NCBI GenBank assembly: GCA_945876035.1
Contig: CAMCMU010000001.1
Coordinates: 146,008 to 210,007, forward strand
DNA length: 64,000 nt
Source of the DNA: Schlesneria paludicola DSM 18645
GTDB lineage: Bacteria; Planctomycetota; Planctomycetia; Planctomycetales; Planctomycetaceae
Direction: 5' to 3'
Each line of letters opens with the position of its first letter. Within the stretch, counting starts at the first letter, position 1. The position numbers and the translations under genes were made by a program. Shown here piece after piece: positions 1 through 9,646 of this stretch. The notes beneath the pieces were generated by a model that was not told the origin of the DNA, ran no database searches, and was given only the letters and a program-made list of their open reading frames with translations.

Positions 1-1792
1 CCTGACGGCTTTGAAGTTCGCGTGCGGTCAGGACGTGGTACTTTTCCATCATCGAAATCACCGCAGGATCCGTCAACGCGGGTAGCGCATCAATGGTCTG
101 CTTGTTGTTCGACAAACCTCGCTTGGCGGCTTCTTTATGCCATTCTTCCGAATACCCATCGCCATTGAAAATCACGGCACCGTGTTGGTCTATAATCGAC
201 TTGAGAAGCAATTGAACGGCCTCATTGAGTTTCGAGATGTCACCACCTGTGGCCTTTTCCAACTCATTCGCGATGTAATCCATCGACTCCGTCATGATCG
301 TATTCAAAGCGACCAGTGGTCCGGAGAGGGATTGGGCGGAGCCGACAGCTCGAAACTCAAATTTATTGCCGGTAAAGGCGAACGGACTGGTCCGATTCCG
401 GTCTCCGGCATCCTTGGCCAACGGGGGAAGTGTATCAACCCCGACGGTCATCACTCCCTGCTGCTTGCTGCTCAAAGCCGTGCCGCTCTTTTTAATCTGT
501 TCAAACACGTCGGCCAACTGATCGCCTAAGAAAATCGAAATAATTGCGGGAGGAGCCTCATTGGCTCCAAGACGGTGGTCGTTGCCGGCGTGCGCCACGA
601 CCGCTCGTAACAGAGGTGCGTGTTTATGGACGGCACGAATGACAGCGGCGCAAAACACTAAGAACTGCATGTTTTCGTGGGGAGTCTTGCCGGGTTCGAG
701 TAAATTTCCCTGCGTGGCGTTTCCCAGCGACCAATTGCAATGCTTGCCGGAACCGTTGACGCCAGCAAACGGTTTCTCGTGCAACAAACACTCCAATCCA
801 TGTTTCTGGGCCACTTTTTTGAGAATCAACATTGTCAGTTGTTGGTGGTCCGCGGCAACATTGGCGTTCTCGTAGATCGGAGCAATCTCGTACTGACTTG
901 GAGCCACTTCGTTGTGACGCGTCTTTACCGGAATTCCCAGTTTGTACATTTCTCGCTCCGCATCCAGCATGCAAGCGAGCACACGGTCTGGAATGGCTCC
1001 AAAATACTGATCGCAAAACTCCTGACCTTTCGGTGCGGAGGCACCGAAGAGTGTCCGACCGGCGTTGATCAGATCCGGTCGTGCGAAAAAGAAGTTGCGG
1101 TCGATCAGGAAGTACTCTTGCTCCGGGCCGCAGGTCGAAACGACGAGTGCCGAATTTTTGTGACCGAACAGCTTTAAGATTCGCTGCGCCTGAGTATTCA
1201 CGGCTTTCATGGAACGAAGCAGTGGCGTTTTCTTATCGAGTGCTTCACCCGTCCACGAGAAGAACGCTGTCGGAATACAGAGGGTTTTTCCGTTTGAATT
1301 TTCGAGTAAATAGGCAGGGCTGGTGACGTCCCATGCGGTATAACCTCGGGCCTCGAATGTGGCCCGAATTCCTCCCGTGGGAAAACTCGACGCGTCAGGT
1401 TCACCTTGAATCAATGCCGTGCCGCTGAACTCGGCAACGGCGCCTCCCGATCCGTCAGGGCTCAAAAAACTGTCATGTTTTTCGGCTGTCAATCCGGTCA
1501 GGGGATGGAACACGTGAGCATAGTGAGTGGCCCCTTTTTCGATGGCCCAATCCTTCATCGCCGCAGCGACGGTATCGGCAACGGAGGGATCAAGTGATTC
1601 CGCCAGTTCTATCGTTCGCATCACAGATTTGAAAACGCTCTTCTGGAGACGATGCTTCATCACCTTGTTGCTAAATACGTTGAGTCCGAAAATTTCGTCT
1701 GCCGAAGCCTCGTCGAAGTTCAACGGTGTCGGTGTCGATTCAAAATTGGTAACCGCTTTAACTGCGCTGATGCGAGATGCACTGCCACTCAT
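1..1792 (-). CDS. glnN: glutamine synthetase type III, 3' end missing
   Basis: This gene makes glutamine from glutamate, ammonia and ATP in the cytoplasm; the long type III enzyme is common in Bacteroidetes, cyanobacteria and planctomycetes. Reading leftwards from the ATG at 1792, 597 codons are open to the window edge. The family is usually about 720-730 residues, so roughly the last 130 lie outside. Visible signatures are [10 protein letters not shown], with the metal-binding glutamates, [23 protein letters not shown], and [14 protein letters not shown] near the nucleotide and glutamate sites. The N-terminal part, with [14 protein letters not shown], fits GSIII and not the shorter GSI or GSII. 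The gene faces away from about 1 kb of gene-poor DNA and no nitrogen-regulatory partner lies beside it. The family call is secure; truncation is only by the window edge. Confidence 0.95.
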   Translation of the reverse strand, partial: MSGSASRISAVKAVTNFESTPTPLNFDEASADEIFGLNVFSNKVMKHRLQKSVFKSVMRTIELAESLDPSVADTVAAAMKDWAIEKGATHYAHVFHPLTGLTAEKHDSFLSPDGSGGAVAEFSGTALIQGEPDASSFPTGGIRATFEARGYTAWDVTSPAYLLENSNGKTLCIPTAFFSWTGEALDKKTPLLRSMKAVNTQAQRILKLFGHKNSALVVSTCGPEQEYFLIDRNFFFARPDLINAGRTLFGASAPKGQEFCDQYFGAIPDRVLACMLDAEREMYKLGIPVKTRHNEVAPSQYEIAPIYENANVAADHQQLTMLILKKVAQKHGLECLLHEKPFAGVNGSGKHCNWSLGNATQGNLLEPGKTPHENMQFLVFCAAVIRAVHKHAPLLRAVVAHAGNDHRLGANEAPPAIISIFLGDQLADVFEQIKKSGTALSSKQQGVMTVGVDTLPPLAKDAGDRNRTSPFAFTGNKFEFRAVGSAQSLSGPLVALNTIMTESMDYIANELEKATGGDISKLNEAVQLLLKSIIDQHGAVIFNGDGYSEEWHKEAAKRGLSNNKQTIDALPALTDPAVISMMEKYHVLTARELQSRQ

Positions 1793-2824
1793 AAATTGCT
1801 GCCTTCCCAAAAAACCGGAGCCTGAACGCCTTAAAATATCTATACCTCTAAAAACCAGCGGCAACCATCGTGCCGAAAAATCGAGGTCGATTCAACTAAC
1901 GCCAACAATGCCTGAAATTTACCATGCTTCGCAGTGAACGTCACGGCCGAAACATCACAGAAAAAATAAGTTTTATCTCAATCGCTCAAACTCGTGGCAA
2001 TTCCGCCAAAAAAACAAGCAGGCCTCGCATTAAATTGGAGGGGAAACTTAATTCTTTCCTGTGACTTTGCTGCCGACAAAAAAAGAATTTTTTGTGGCGT
2101 GCAACCTTCACCCTCGAGGGGGGGATTGTTCGCATCGTCTTGTGGGACCTCACCACGCAATCCTACCCCCCGTAGCAAGCAAAACCATCGGTTAAAGGTT
2201 TTTTGGACAGATGGTTCGGCACAACAATCGACACCGACGCACGAACGTGCCTCGCGGAGTCCGTCTTTTTTCATTGAGGCCGGGTGGGGTGGGGGTGATG
2301 TTTTTCGCATCGGTCGCCACTTGTTCGGCCGCGGTAAAGGCAGAACGCGTCAGAGTGCCCGTCCGATGTGGGTCAGACAGGCGAGCTGCCATTCGGTTTG
2401 TGTCTTGTTGAGCCCTCGGAGTGATGATTATTGGAATCCAACGAGTCCTTTGATCCAACCGAACACGAGTCCGACTTGTGCCTTGCGTTTCCTGTCGGTT
2501 GCACACTTTTTGATTTGTCGGTTCTGGGCCTGAGTCAGCTTCGGCATGATCGATTTCGGAATGCGACCGCACAGCATTTCAATCCTGACCTACCGCAGAT
2601 CCCCTGACGGCAAAAAATTCTGCGACGACGGAGGCGAAAGGCACATTCGTACCCTCTTCTCACTCTCGCCCGACCTCTCCGCCCCATCAATCACACGAAT
2701 CACTGAATGACAAAACAGCAACGCCACCGATCCCGCTGCGGCTGAGCGAGACGGGCTCGGGGGAGTCGAATCCATGAGCTGCGTGCAGAAAATTGTTTTT
2801 TGACCGGCCTGGTCGCGAGCATTA
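1793..2824. other. gene-poor intergenic region with a transposase scar
   Basis: About 1 kb between the glutamine synthetase start and the end of the G3E GTPase gene. Open frames on both strands (for example 1994-2533 plus) are rich in Arg, Ser and Pro, lack a recognisable domain and overlap one another, so I do not call them genes. The one interpretable stretch is the transposase C-terminal remnant at 2350-2547, described separately. A short self-complementary CCCTCGAGGG lies near 2112-2121. Confidence 0.6.
2350..2547 (-). pseudogene. C-terminal remnant of an IS transposase (DDE, IS1182-like)
   Basis: On the minus strand an ATG-started frame reads MPKLTQAQNRQIKKCA, continues to VFGWIKGLVGFQ, hits TAA, and then runs on in the same frame as SSLRGLNKTQTEWQL and CLTHIGRAL before TGA. 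The pattern FGWIK..xGF..xLRGL.K...EW.L.C..H is the C-terminal block of DDE transposases in IS1182/IS5-type elements. Only this last block remains: the catalytic DDE residues and the N-terminal helix-turn-helix are absent, and an in-frame stop splits what is left. It is therefore a decayed fragment, not a small gene. No terminal inverted repeats could be placed. The family assignment rests on remembered motif patterns, not a search. Confidence 0.6.
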
Positions 2825-3850
2825 TCATTTGAGGCACTTCAACAGACTGTCTGCGAACTCATCCCATTTAAAGCAAGGCTGCTCGAGAATGATTTCCAAA
2901 CGACTATCACGGCAATAGGGAATCGATTCACAGGTCATGTCACCGCCCACCCGATTATACAGCAACCACGCCCCACCGACATTGAAGACTCCTTTCAGAC
3001 GATGCACGTCAAGGCTGCCTCCCAAAAGTTGGTTCAGTGCGTTCTCATTAAACCGATCGATCGGAGAAAACAGCCAACCACAGGCGGCACGGTCTCCCTG
3101 AGGGCTTTCTTTTCGTTGTGGATGCCTCGGTAACAGCATCGACAGGGATTCCGGTGGTGAATTTGTTTTCCTCGCGGGTTGGGGAGGATGAGCATTCGGA
3201 AACAGTGGGACTCGTTCCGCAGTCGTATCCGCGTCGAGAAGCTCCACATCGCAGTGCCCTCGGGTGGTACAGAGAATCATCAACTTGGGCGGAAACAATT
3301 CACGAAGATGCTCAACAAACGTCGTTGTCGCTTCAGGTATCGCACTGTCTGTCTTGTTGACAAGCACAATATCCGCCATGTGTAACTGGTCTTGAAACAC
3401 AGGTGACGTGGCCACTCGCAGATCGGCGAAATCTTTCGGATCGGCCACACAAATTGTGGCACGCAGATTGATCATTTCTCGGAACCAAGGCCCTCGGAGT
3501 GTCTCGAGTATGGCGGCTGGATGTCCCAGACCTGTCGGCTCAATGAGGACGCGATCAGGCCGTGTTTGTTGGATAAGATCCAATAGTGAAAAGTCCAGAC
3601 TCTCGCTCGTGGAGCAGCAAAAGCACCCCCCCGCAATCTCACTGACCGCCACTCCGGCCGTCCCGAGGCCTTCGATAATTGCCCCATCAATTCCGACTTC
3701 GCCAAATTCATTCACGAGGACAGACCATCGCTCATCGGCTGGCCGCTGTGACAAAAGATTGAGAATTGTCGTGGTCTTGCCGACGCCGAGAAATCCGGTA
3801 ATCAGATTGACCGAAACAAGCGATTGGTGTTTTGATGTTTGAGGAGACAC
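2825..3850 (-). CDS. CobW/COG0523-type G3E GTPase, probable metallochaperone
   Basis: A 341-residue P-loop GTPase of the G3E group (CobW, YjiA, ZNG1 relatives), which uses GTP hydrolysis to deliver zinc, cobalt or another metal to target enzymes. The sequence shows the Walker A GFLGVGKTT at about residues 19-27, the glutamate-rich VLVNEFGEVGIDGAII switch region, the diagnostic metal-binding CFCC (CxCC) near residue 77, and the guanine-specificity NKTD. A C-terminal CobW_C-like segment follows a low-complexity, proline-rich linker around residues 215-250. Histidines in that linker (HPPQ, PRHPQ) could add metal ligands, but this is speculative. The start is GTG at 3850, with a GAG a few bases upstream. 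Neighbours give no metal clue, so the metal and client are unknown. Confidence 0.9.
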   Translation of the reverse strand: MSPQTSKHQSLVSVNLITGFLGVGKTTTILNLLSQRPADERWSVLVNEFGEVGIDGAIIEGLGTAGVAVSEIAGGCFCCSTSESLDFSLLDLIQQTRPDRVLIEPTGLGHPAAILETLRGPWFREMINLRATICVADPKDFADLRVATSPVFQDQLHMADIVLVNKTDSAIPEATTTFVEHLRELFPPKLMILCTTRGHCDVELLDADTTAERVPLFPNAHPPQPARKTNSPPESLSMLLPRHPQRKESPQGDRAACGWLFSPIDRFNENALNQLLGGSLDVHRLKGVFNVGGAWLLYNRVGGDMTCESIPYCRDSRLEIILEQPCFKWDEFADSLLKCLK

Positions 3851-3967
3851 AGACTCAATTCCGCGGTTATCTGGAAAGCGGCAACCACGCCCCGAACGTG
3901 TTCATCCTAGCCAAACAAGGAGTCCCAGGGAATCTGTCCCTGAGATGCCAGACGCGACGTTCTGTGC

Positions 3968-4846
3968 CTATCTTTTTTTACGCGTCGCCTTGTCGGGATC
4001 GGCGATCTCAAACGGATCATCCTCTTCCGCAGAACGTTCAATGCGGCGATCGGAACGAGATGCGGTCGGAGACTCACCGGAGTCGGGAGGAAGATAGCGT
4101 TCACGACGTGCCGGTGGATCATAGGGGTCCGCCACACGCGGAATCGGAGCACGATTTTGAATAAAATCACGACGATTTTGGCTGTCGAACCTGTCATCAT
4201 GAGCCGTTGGATTGTGTCGGAAATCATTTTCCTCAAAGGTTTGTTGTGGCTGATTTCCCAAAGTTCCAGAAGATTGGCGGCGATTCGAAGTGTGCGATCG
4301 CTCGAACCCGTCGTCATGGCCGGCAGCCTGATCGAAGTCAATGCGCAACTGGTCATCAAGTTTGTTTAAATAGGGGTCTAGAATCTTGTGCATCGCTTGC
4401 GGCAAGATGGGGTAGATTTTCGAAATGAGCTTCGAAACAATCGTACTGCTTTCAGATTTAAGAATGATTTCGCGAGATAGAGGAAAATAGATCAGCAAGA
4501 CGCAAGTAGTCGACAGAGTGAAGATCACCCCTTTCAAGCCACCAAGGATCGCTCCGAGGTGCCGATCAAATTCGGTCAGTTGCGCCTTTTCGACTCCCTC
4601 GCGGAACGATCGAAAAAACAGATAGACCGTCAGCGAAACGAGGATGTAGATCGTGACTAAAGCAAAGAGCCGATTCAGCGGGGGTTGGCCAAACCAATGC
4701 GCCGCCGTCACTGACATCGGCATGGCGATCATATAACCGGCCACGAGTGACACGATCGGCGCGATCTGCCATGACGCACCTCGCCAAAATCCATGAATGA
4801 CTGTGTAAACAACAATCAACGCCATGAGGCCATCATAAATCGTCAT
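3968..4846 (-). CDS. CvpA family membrane protein with long charged tail
   Basis: The first half (residues 5-165) is a four-helix membrane region of the CvpA type (colicin V production family): YDGLMALIVVYTVIHGFWRG, then helices around residues 30-50, 62-82 and 100-125, with the typical conserved glycine pattern. CvpA proteins are linked to envelope homeostasis, but their biochemical role is not established. The second half is about 120 residues of hydrophilic, Arg/Asp/Pro-rich, probably disordered sequence ending in a basic KATRKKR. This tail is longer than in standard CvpA (about 160-170 residues). I chose the ATG at 4846 because AAGGA sits eight bases upstream; a TTG two codons earlier is the alternative. 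It stands between the G3E GTPase and the YdjM-like gene, all on the minus strand. Confidence 0.8.
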   Translation of the reverse strand: MTIYDGLMALIVVYTVIHGFWRGASWQIAPIVSLVAGYMIAMPMSVTAAHWFGQPPLNRLFALVTIYILVSLTVYLFFRSFREGVEKAQLTEFDRHLGAILGGLKGVIFTLSTTCVLLIYFPLSREIILKSESSTIVSKLISKIYPILPQAMHKILDPYLNKLDDQLRIDFDQAAGHDDGFERSHTSNRRQSSGTLGNQPQQTFEENDFRHNPTAHDDRFDSQNRRDFIQNRAPIPRVADPYDPPARRERYLPPDSGESPTASRSDRRIERSAEEDDPFEIADPDKATRKKR

Positions 4847-4987
4847 CGACAATTCCTTTGTCGCAAGTCAGTCTGGTAGAGAGAATGAAATACGTCTTTC
4901 GTTTGATGTCACCTGAAAACAACGACATGGGTCTATGGCCGACTCCGTCTTGCCTGAGACCTTTCTAAGGCTGCGTGGAGAATCCAT

Positions 4988-5827
4988 TCACCGCCACGGA
5001 TCATCCATTCGCGGATGGCGGACAGCCCGCGGACGCTGCCACCCGTTATCCGGCACCCCGTGTTCACGCGCCGTATTTCCATAAATGTCCTCGTCAGGCC
5101 AGCTCCCCGTGGGGCGATGTGACAGCTGCGGACTGTGTCTCAGTGGAGCCGAACTGTCTGTCCGACTCCGGGAGGCCAGCGGGAGTATTTGTACCGACGG
5201 AATCTGGTCATTCATTGCAAACAGCGTCAATAATCCAAGAATGCAATAGGTACTGAGATTCGGTCCGGGATCATCACCAAACAGTTTTAATGCTGTGCCG
5301 AATGACTTCTTGATGCGAGGCAGGCCCGCTCCAAATTCTAAACTCCATATTTCATCCAATAAGAGATGTATCATATAACCCAGAGTCACCGCGAACGCCT
5401 TGTAGTACCTCACCAGACTGACACCGGAGTCACAGATGAGGTAGCCAATCAACCCTGCGATTATCGCGGCTGGAATACTGTGAAACATTCCACGGTGAAT
5501 CGACACGGACTTCAGGATCGATCCGAAACCAAACCGAATCACCAAATAGAGTGGAGTCCCGGCGAGCACCATGTGTTCGACACTCATTCCCAATCCGTGA
5601 AACCTCTGAAATAGCAGCATGGGGACGATGGCAGCCGCAAGACTAATGGTTTCGCGTGCAGGAATACCGCTATCGCTGTCGAGATCGGGCATGATTCCAG
5701 CAATCGAGCATAGTCCCCCGGCGAGAACGCATGTCGAGGCTGAAATTTCGTATTGAGTACTGCCCCACATGGCATAGCCCATGCCCACGGCAGTGCTCAC
5801 GGCAATGTGAGTGTGAAATCCGGCCAC
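4988..5827 (-). CDS. YdjM/LexA-regulated-type membrane-bound metal-dependent hydrolase
   Basis: A 279-residue polytopic membrane protein with the histidine/aspartate signature of the DUF457/YdjM family. MAGFHTHIAVS opens the protein, PDLDSDSG follows the second helix, and HRGMFHSIP lies mid-protein; these residues are thought to bind a metal at the membrane face. Four to six hydrophobic segments follow, including LGYMIHLLLDEIWSLEF with another conserved His and Asp. The last about 70 residues are polar and unlike the family core. The likely start is GTG at 5827. The physiological substrate of the family is unknown, and the E. coli relative is SOS-induced. No LexA-like box was recognised upstream here. 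Confidence 0.75.
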   Translation of the reverse strand: MAGFHTHIAVSTAVGMGYAMWGSTQYEISASTCVLAGGLCSIAGIMPDLDSDSGIPARETISLAAAIVPMLLFQRFHGLGMSVEHMVLAGTPLYLVIRFGFGSILKSVSIHRGMFHSIPAAIIAGLIGYLICDSGVSLVRYYKAFAVTLGYMIHLLLDEIWSLEFGAGLPRIKKSFGTALKLFGDDPGPNLSTYCILGLLTLFAMNDQIPSVQILPLASRSRTDSSAPLRHSPQLSHRPTGSWPDEDIYGNTAREHGVPDNGWQRPRAVRHPRMDDPWR

Positions 5828-6006
5828 CGAAATATTTTCCCTGGCCTACCAAAACAGTTCACTCGTCAAGGTGTCGGCAACCGTATCGAATGACGCAACA
5901 CGCAGACCTACCAGCGAGTTGCAGTGGCGGAACGGTATCGGTGGTTGTGAATTCGGTCAATATGGGTTGTCCGCTACCCCAAAAAGCATCTTCAAATTGA
6001 AATGCA

Positions 6007-6043
6007 ATCCTGTTACCTGAGGCGAGTCCTCAGGTAACAGGAT
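6007..6043. repeat. perfect 16-bp inverted repeat, 5-nt loop
   Basis: The left arm ATCCTGTTACCTGAGG (6007-6022) and right arm CCTCAGGTAACAGGAT (6028-6043) are exact complements around the loop CGAGT. No U-tract follows on either strand. It lies between divergent genes, so a simple terminator for them is unlikely. Confidence 0.9.
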
Positions 6044-6054
6044 CAGGACTCGCC
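6021..6054. repeat. overlapping second inverted repeat, 10-bp stem
   Basis: GGCGAGTCCT (6021-6030) is the exact complement of AGGACTCGCC (6045-6054). It uses the last two bases of the left arm, the loop and the first three bases of the right arm of the 6007-6043 hairpin. The two stems cannot form in the same molecule. Confidence 0.85.
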
Positions 6055-6629
6055 GCCAGTCAAACTCGTCTAGACCTGATGAACACGGCTCGGGCGGGAT
6101 CGATTTCCGACTGCGATGCGCGGCTTTGAATCCACAACGCGGAGACATCGGGCCGTTCTTGCTTTGAGGCAATTTCGTCTGTTATTTCAGGTCTGTTCGG
6201 AAGGGCGGAGGGGCCTGCCATGCCCTCTTGCTAACGCTGCGACGGACGGACACTCCCTCGAGGATGCCGTGAATCCTCCGAGCGAACGTCTGACAGCGGC
6301 AGCGATTTGATGCCACTCGACTCGAATCACGGACCGCAACTTGCGATCGTTCTCGGAAAGATCCGACGATTTGCCAAACGTATTCACTCGCCTGCTTAAT
6401 CGAACGATGTAAAGTGGAGACCCACAATCGTCTTGGTTTAGTCCTCTTGCCAACTGCAAAAAACTTTTTTGATCCACTCTTCATTTCACAGGGATCGTCA
6501 TGGACAAATGAGGTCCGGACTATCGACAACAGACGTCGGCTGAGTTACGTTTTCCATAGTCATGCACCGAGAAATTCCACTGGCGATTTATGACTTGATC
6601 AAATTACTATTAAGGATTGCGATAGTCAC

Positions 6630-7913
6630 ATGCATACCCCAAATCGAGCTATTGGGCGGCGGAGTTTCCTCACTGTTGCGGCGACCACCCTCGGGGCTTC
6701 GGCGGTGAATGTCAGTCGACGGCGTTGCGTCGCGGGTGAAGGCAGCCCCAATGACCGGATCCGCATCGGTGCAATTGGTGTGGGTCTCCGAGCCTCACTG
6801 CTGCTGGATCAATTGCCGGAAGGAACACAGATCGTTGCACTGAGTGACTGTAATCTACCACGCGCTGAGCAATTCAAGGCAAAACGGGGAGCCGACTGGA
6901 CGGTCTATGGAGATTATCGGAAGCTTCTCGACCGAAAAGACATCGATGCCGTCATCGTCGGTACGGGTGATTTTCAGAGAGTACTACCATGCATTCATGC
7001 CTGCCAGGCCGGTAAAGACATTTATGCCGAGAAACCGTTGACACTCTACCTGCAAGAGGGGCGATCGCTGGTAAATGCCGTTCGTCAGCACGGACGGGTG
7101 CTGCAAGTCGGCACACAGCAGCGATCGATGACCATTAATCGCTTGGCGTGCCAATTCATCCGCAGCGGCGGGCTGGGAAAACTCTTGGAAGTCCGCGCGG
7201 TGAATTACACCAACTCCGCACCGAGCCCCATTCCGTACCCGGCCGGTCAACCAATGCCCGACGGGCTCGATTGGAGCATGTGGCTCAACCAAGCCGCCGA
7301 ACGGCCTTTCAATCAAACGTGGATGAAATGGAGTTCATGGCGTGACTTCGGAGGCGGCGAGATGACCAATTGGGGCGCTCACGGTGTGGATCAAATCCAG
7401 TGGGCGTTAGGAGCTGATGAATCAGGTCCCGTCGAGATCCGACCTCTGACCGGTGGGATTAACGGACAGGTCGAGATGCAATATGCCAACGGCGTCGTGG
7501 TAAAATATGTCCTCGAACGGGGGCCCTTTGCAGGCGGGATATTCGTGGGCGAGAAAGGGAAATTGGAAATCGGCCGCAACAAGGTGACCTCTAATCCGCC
7601 TGAAATTGCTGCAGAGTTGTTTCGTGAGGTCGATCTGATTGAAGAGGAACGCAAGTGGAGTGACGCGACTGCGTTGTGGCAGGCGCGGGCCCATCTACAG
7701 AACTGGCTCGACTGCATTCGTACACGCGAGCGACCAGTCGCCGATGTCGAAATCGGTCATCGCTCGGTCTCCGTCTGTCACTTGGCCAACATTGTCCGGC
7801 AATTGGGGCGTCCGCTGCGATGGAATGCCTCAGAGGAACAGTTCTCCGATGATGCCGCGGCCAATGGGCTCCTTGTCCGTGAGCGGCGTGGTGGATTCGA
7901 ACTGCCAAGTTGA
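6630..7913 (+). CDS. exported Gfo/Idh/MocA family oxidoreductase
   Basis: A 427-residue NAD(P)-dependent oxidoreductase of the Gfo/Idh/MocA superfamily, which oxidises or reduces sugars and inositols. It begins with a twin-arginine signal (GRRSFLTVAATTLGASAV), so it is expected to be folded with its cofactor and exported to the periplasm. The Rossmann N-terminus follows: IRIGAIGVGLRASLLL, the glycine motif being slightly atypical. After it come the family's AEKPLTLYLQEG (EKP motif with the usual active-site lysine) and a C-terminal alpha/beta domain with GGGEMTNWGAHGVDQIQWAL, which carries the conserved His-Asp pair. The gene is monocistronic, followed by transposase debris. Planctomycetes carry dozens of such paralogues, so substrate cannot be read from sequence. 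Confidence 0.92.
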   Translation: MHTPNRAIGRRSFLTVAATTLGASAVNVSRRRCVAGEGSPNDRIRIGAIGVGLRASLLLDQLPEGTQIVALSDCNLPRAEQFKAKRGADWTVYGDYRKLLDRKDIDAVIVGTGDFQRVLPCIHACQAGKDIYAEKPLTLYLQEGRSLVNAVRQHGRVLQVGTQQRSMTINRLACQFIRSGGLGKLLEVRAVNYTNSAPSPIPYPAGQPMPDGLDWSMWLNQAAERPFNQTWMKWSSWRDFGGGEMTNWGAHGVDQIQWALGADESGPVEIRPLTGGINGQVEMQYANGVVVKYVLERGPFAGGIFVGEKGKLEIGRNKVTSNPPEIAAELFREVDLIEEERKWSDATALWQARAHLQNWLDCIRTRERPVADVEIGHRSVSVCHLANIVRQLGRPLRWNASEEQFSDDAAANGLLVRERRGGFELPS

Positions 7914-9646
7914 CAACCTGTTATTACAAATCAGGCTCCAATCGAGCCATTGACGTCAAAAAAGGCGTGTGTTTCGTGCCACTCTGCCGCTGCGTGGCGC
8001 ATGATCAATCCCCTTTTCAATAGGCCTTTAGGCCGCTTTTGACAGTATTTTTGGTTGTTAAAGCCGAAAGCGTCTTGCCCTCCCTGTTGAAAACGGCGGT
8101 GTGTTTGGTGAAGCGGGATGATCGGTCGCGTTTGCCGAGCCGGTCAATGGTTGCTTGGAGTTGGCGGTTCGGACGGATACGAAGGTCTCGGATCGTATCC
8201 CGACGCTTCCACAATGCGTTTCGGAGCGCAAAGCCGCCGATCCAGCGGGACCGAGAATCTGAGCGGCTTGCCCGTTCCCACCAAGGTTCGCAGGAATAGT
8301 CCGAGGTTGTGGAAGGCGGCACGCAGGTGAGACCCGATCTTCAATCGAGCATGCTGACCGAGTCCGCGATGTTTTTCGACGCGATCTCCGCCGTAAGGAT
8401 CACGCCCGTGTCGATGTCAACCGCGTTCTCCGCTTTATTTTATTACAAAAAAGTGCGTGCTGCCGTTCTTCCTCATCCTGATGCAAGAATCGGCGTCCGC
8501 TCATTGGATTCCCATTTGTTATTCGATGCCGTTTTCTTGCCGTCCTTCTTCCGCTGCTTGTCGAACTAGGCCAGTTCGACAAGCGTCTTCAACTCGAGAT
8601 CCTCGGCCGATACCCGACGTTGCAGGTAGGCCCGCCAGACTCCTTCCGCACGCTCCACGTTGGTCGCGGCGTTGGCCTCGATCAACATCGAGTCCACGCC
8701 CGCCGTCTTCCCCGAGAGCAGCCCGTGTTCATGGATCCGTTTGAGCACGAACCCGAAGACCTCGTTCATGGACCTCGACCGGCAGGCGATCGCCGATCTT
8801 GGACAGGCTGGAGCCAACGGGTGTGGCTTCGGTCCAAGCGAACCGAAAAACGATCCACAACGACAGGCCGTCTTGGCACCGGCAGGCGGTCCCACGCGGC
8901 GACAGGATGTCCTTCAGAAGTCCGGGACGAACAGCATTCCAAAGGAGACGCCCGGCGGAATCGACGGCCGCTCGCCACTGCGCAGTCCCCTCTCGACCCT
9001 CTCCGCTTGCACCGAAATCGAACCAAGCGTAGGTTAACATCGACCTTTCAAAACGGAACGAAACATCCCTGATTTTTTCAACCGACCGCTAAGCTAAGAC
9101 GATAGGGCACCACTCCTGTGTGAGTTTACCACAGGGCAACAACATAGGCCCGCCAAAAAAGCACTCTGGTGAACGACCGGATTCAATTCCAACCGATCCG
9201 ACGAATCCCGAAAACACGCCTTTATCGAGACTCCTGCCAACCAGACGCTCACTTCTACTCAAAATGGAGTGGGATTGTTTCGAATGCCGAAGAGATGACA
9301 CATCATGCCTCGATCTGTTTGCTTGATGTGGTTGTGCCATGCGGACCAGGCTCTGGCAGATCCACACCATCGTCTTGAAAAACAGAGGTTTTGTCTTTAA
9401 CGCGTTGCAATTGATCGTCCTGCGTGATCACGTTACGCTAACACGATGTCTAGCGTGCAGAAAGAATTGTTGCTAATTGCCTGTCGCTGACGAACGACGA
9501 GGCGTCTGTCGTGATGATCGCTCCGACGACGAATCATGCCGTCAATCTCCACGATGCGAGGTCCGATGGCGGGTCTCCGAGTTTTTTCAACGGAGCCTCG
9601 AGGAATGTTGAACGGCATACCAACTACACCCATTTGAGTATTCACA
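7914..9646. other. 1.7 kb region without an intact gene, dominated by IS debris
   Basis: The stretch 8017-9040 is a degraded transposase (separate entry). 7914-8016 and 9041-9646 contain only short frames without domains. No terminal inverted repeats or target duplication could be recognised around the debris. Confidence 0.6.
8017..9040 (-). pseudogene. degraded IS1182-type transposase, multiple frameshifts
   Basis: Minus-strand fragments in different frames line up in the right order with one transposase. They are TACRCQDGLSLW, EATPVGSSLSKIGDRLPVEV (about 8770-8900), VFGFVLKRIHEHGLLSGKTA then GVDSMLIEANAATN (about 8650-8770), NKAENAVDIDTGVILTAEIA (8350-8430), and AAFHNLGLFLRTLVGTGKP near the C-terminus (8275-8330). 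Intact family members typically read SSLTRIRDRLP, GKTVGVDSTTLEANAA, YKAEHAVDLDTG and AARNLGLLMRKLFGVGKP; these comparisons are from memory. At least three frame changes and several stops separate the blocks, so no functional transposase can be made. The intact transposase starting at 63957 appears to belong to the same broad group. Confidence 0.8.

Larger units (their letters stand above)
5828..6629. other. divergent intergenic region with nested hairpins
   Basis: About 800 bp between two divergently transcribed genes. Short frames on either strand have no domain and are probably chance. The outstanding feature is the palindrome pair at 6007-6054, listed separately. The last 60 bases before the plus-strand gene at 6630 are AT-rich and could hold its promoter, but no convincing -35/-10 pair stands out. 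Confidence 0.5.

Noticed and set aside
1994..2533. 179-codon plus-strand open frame in the 1-kb gap
   Set aside because: Arg/Ser/Pro-rich composition, no domain, and it is antisense to the transposase remnant and overlapping frames; likely chance.
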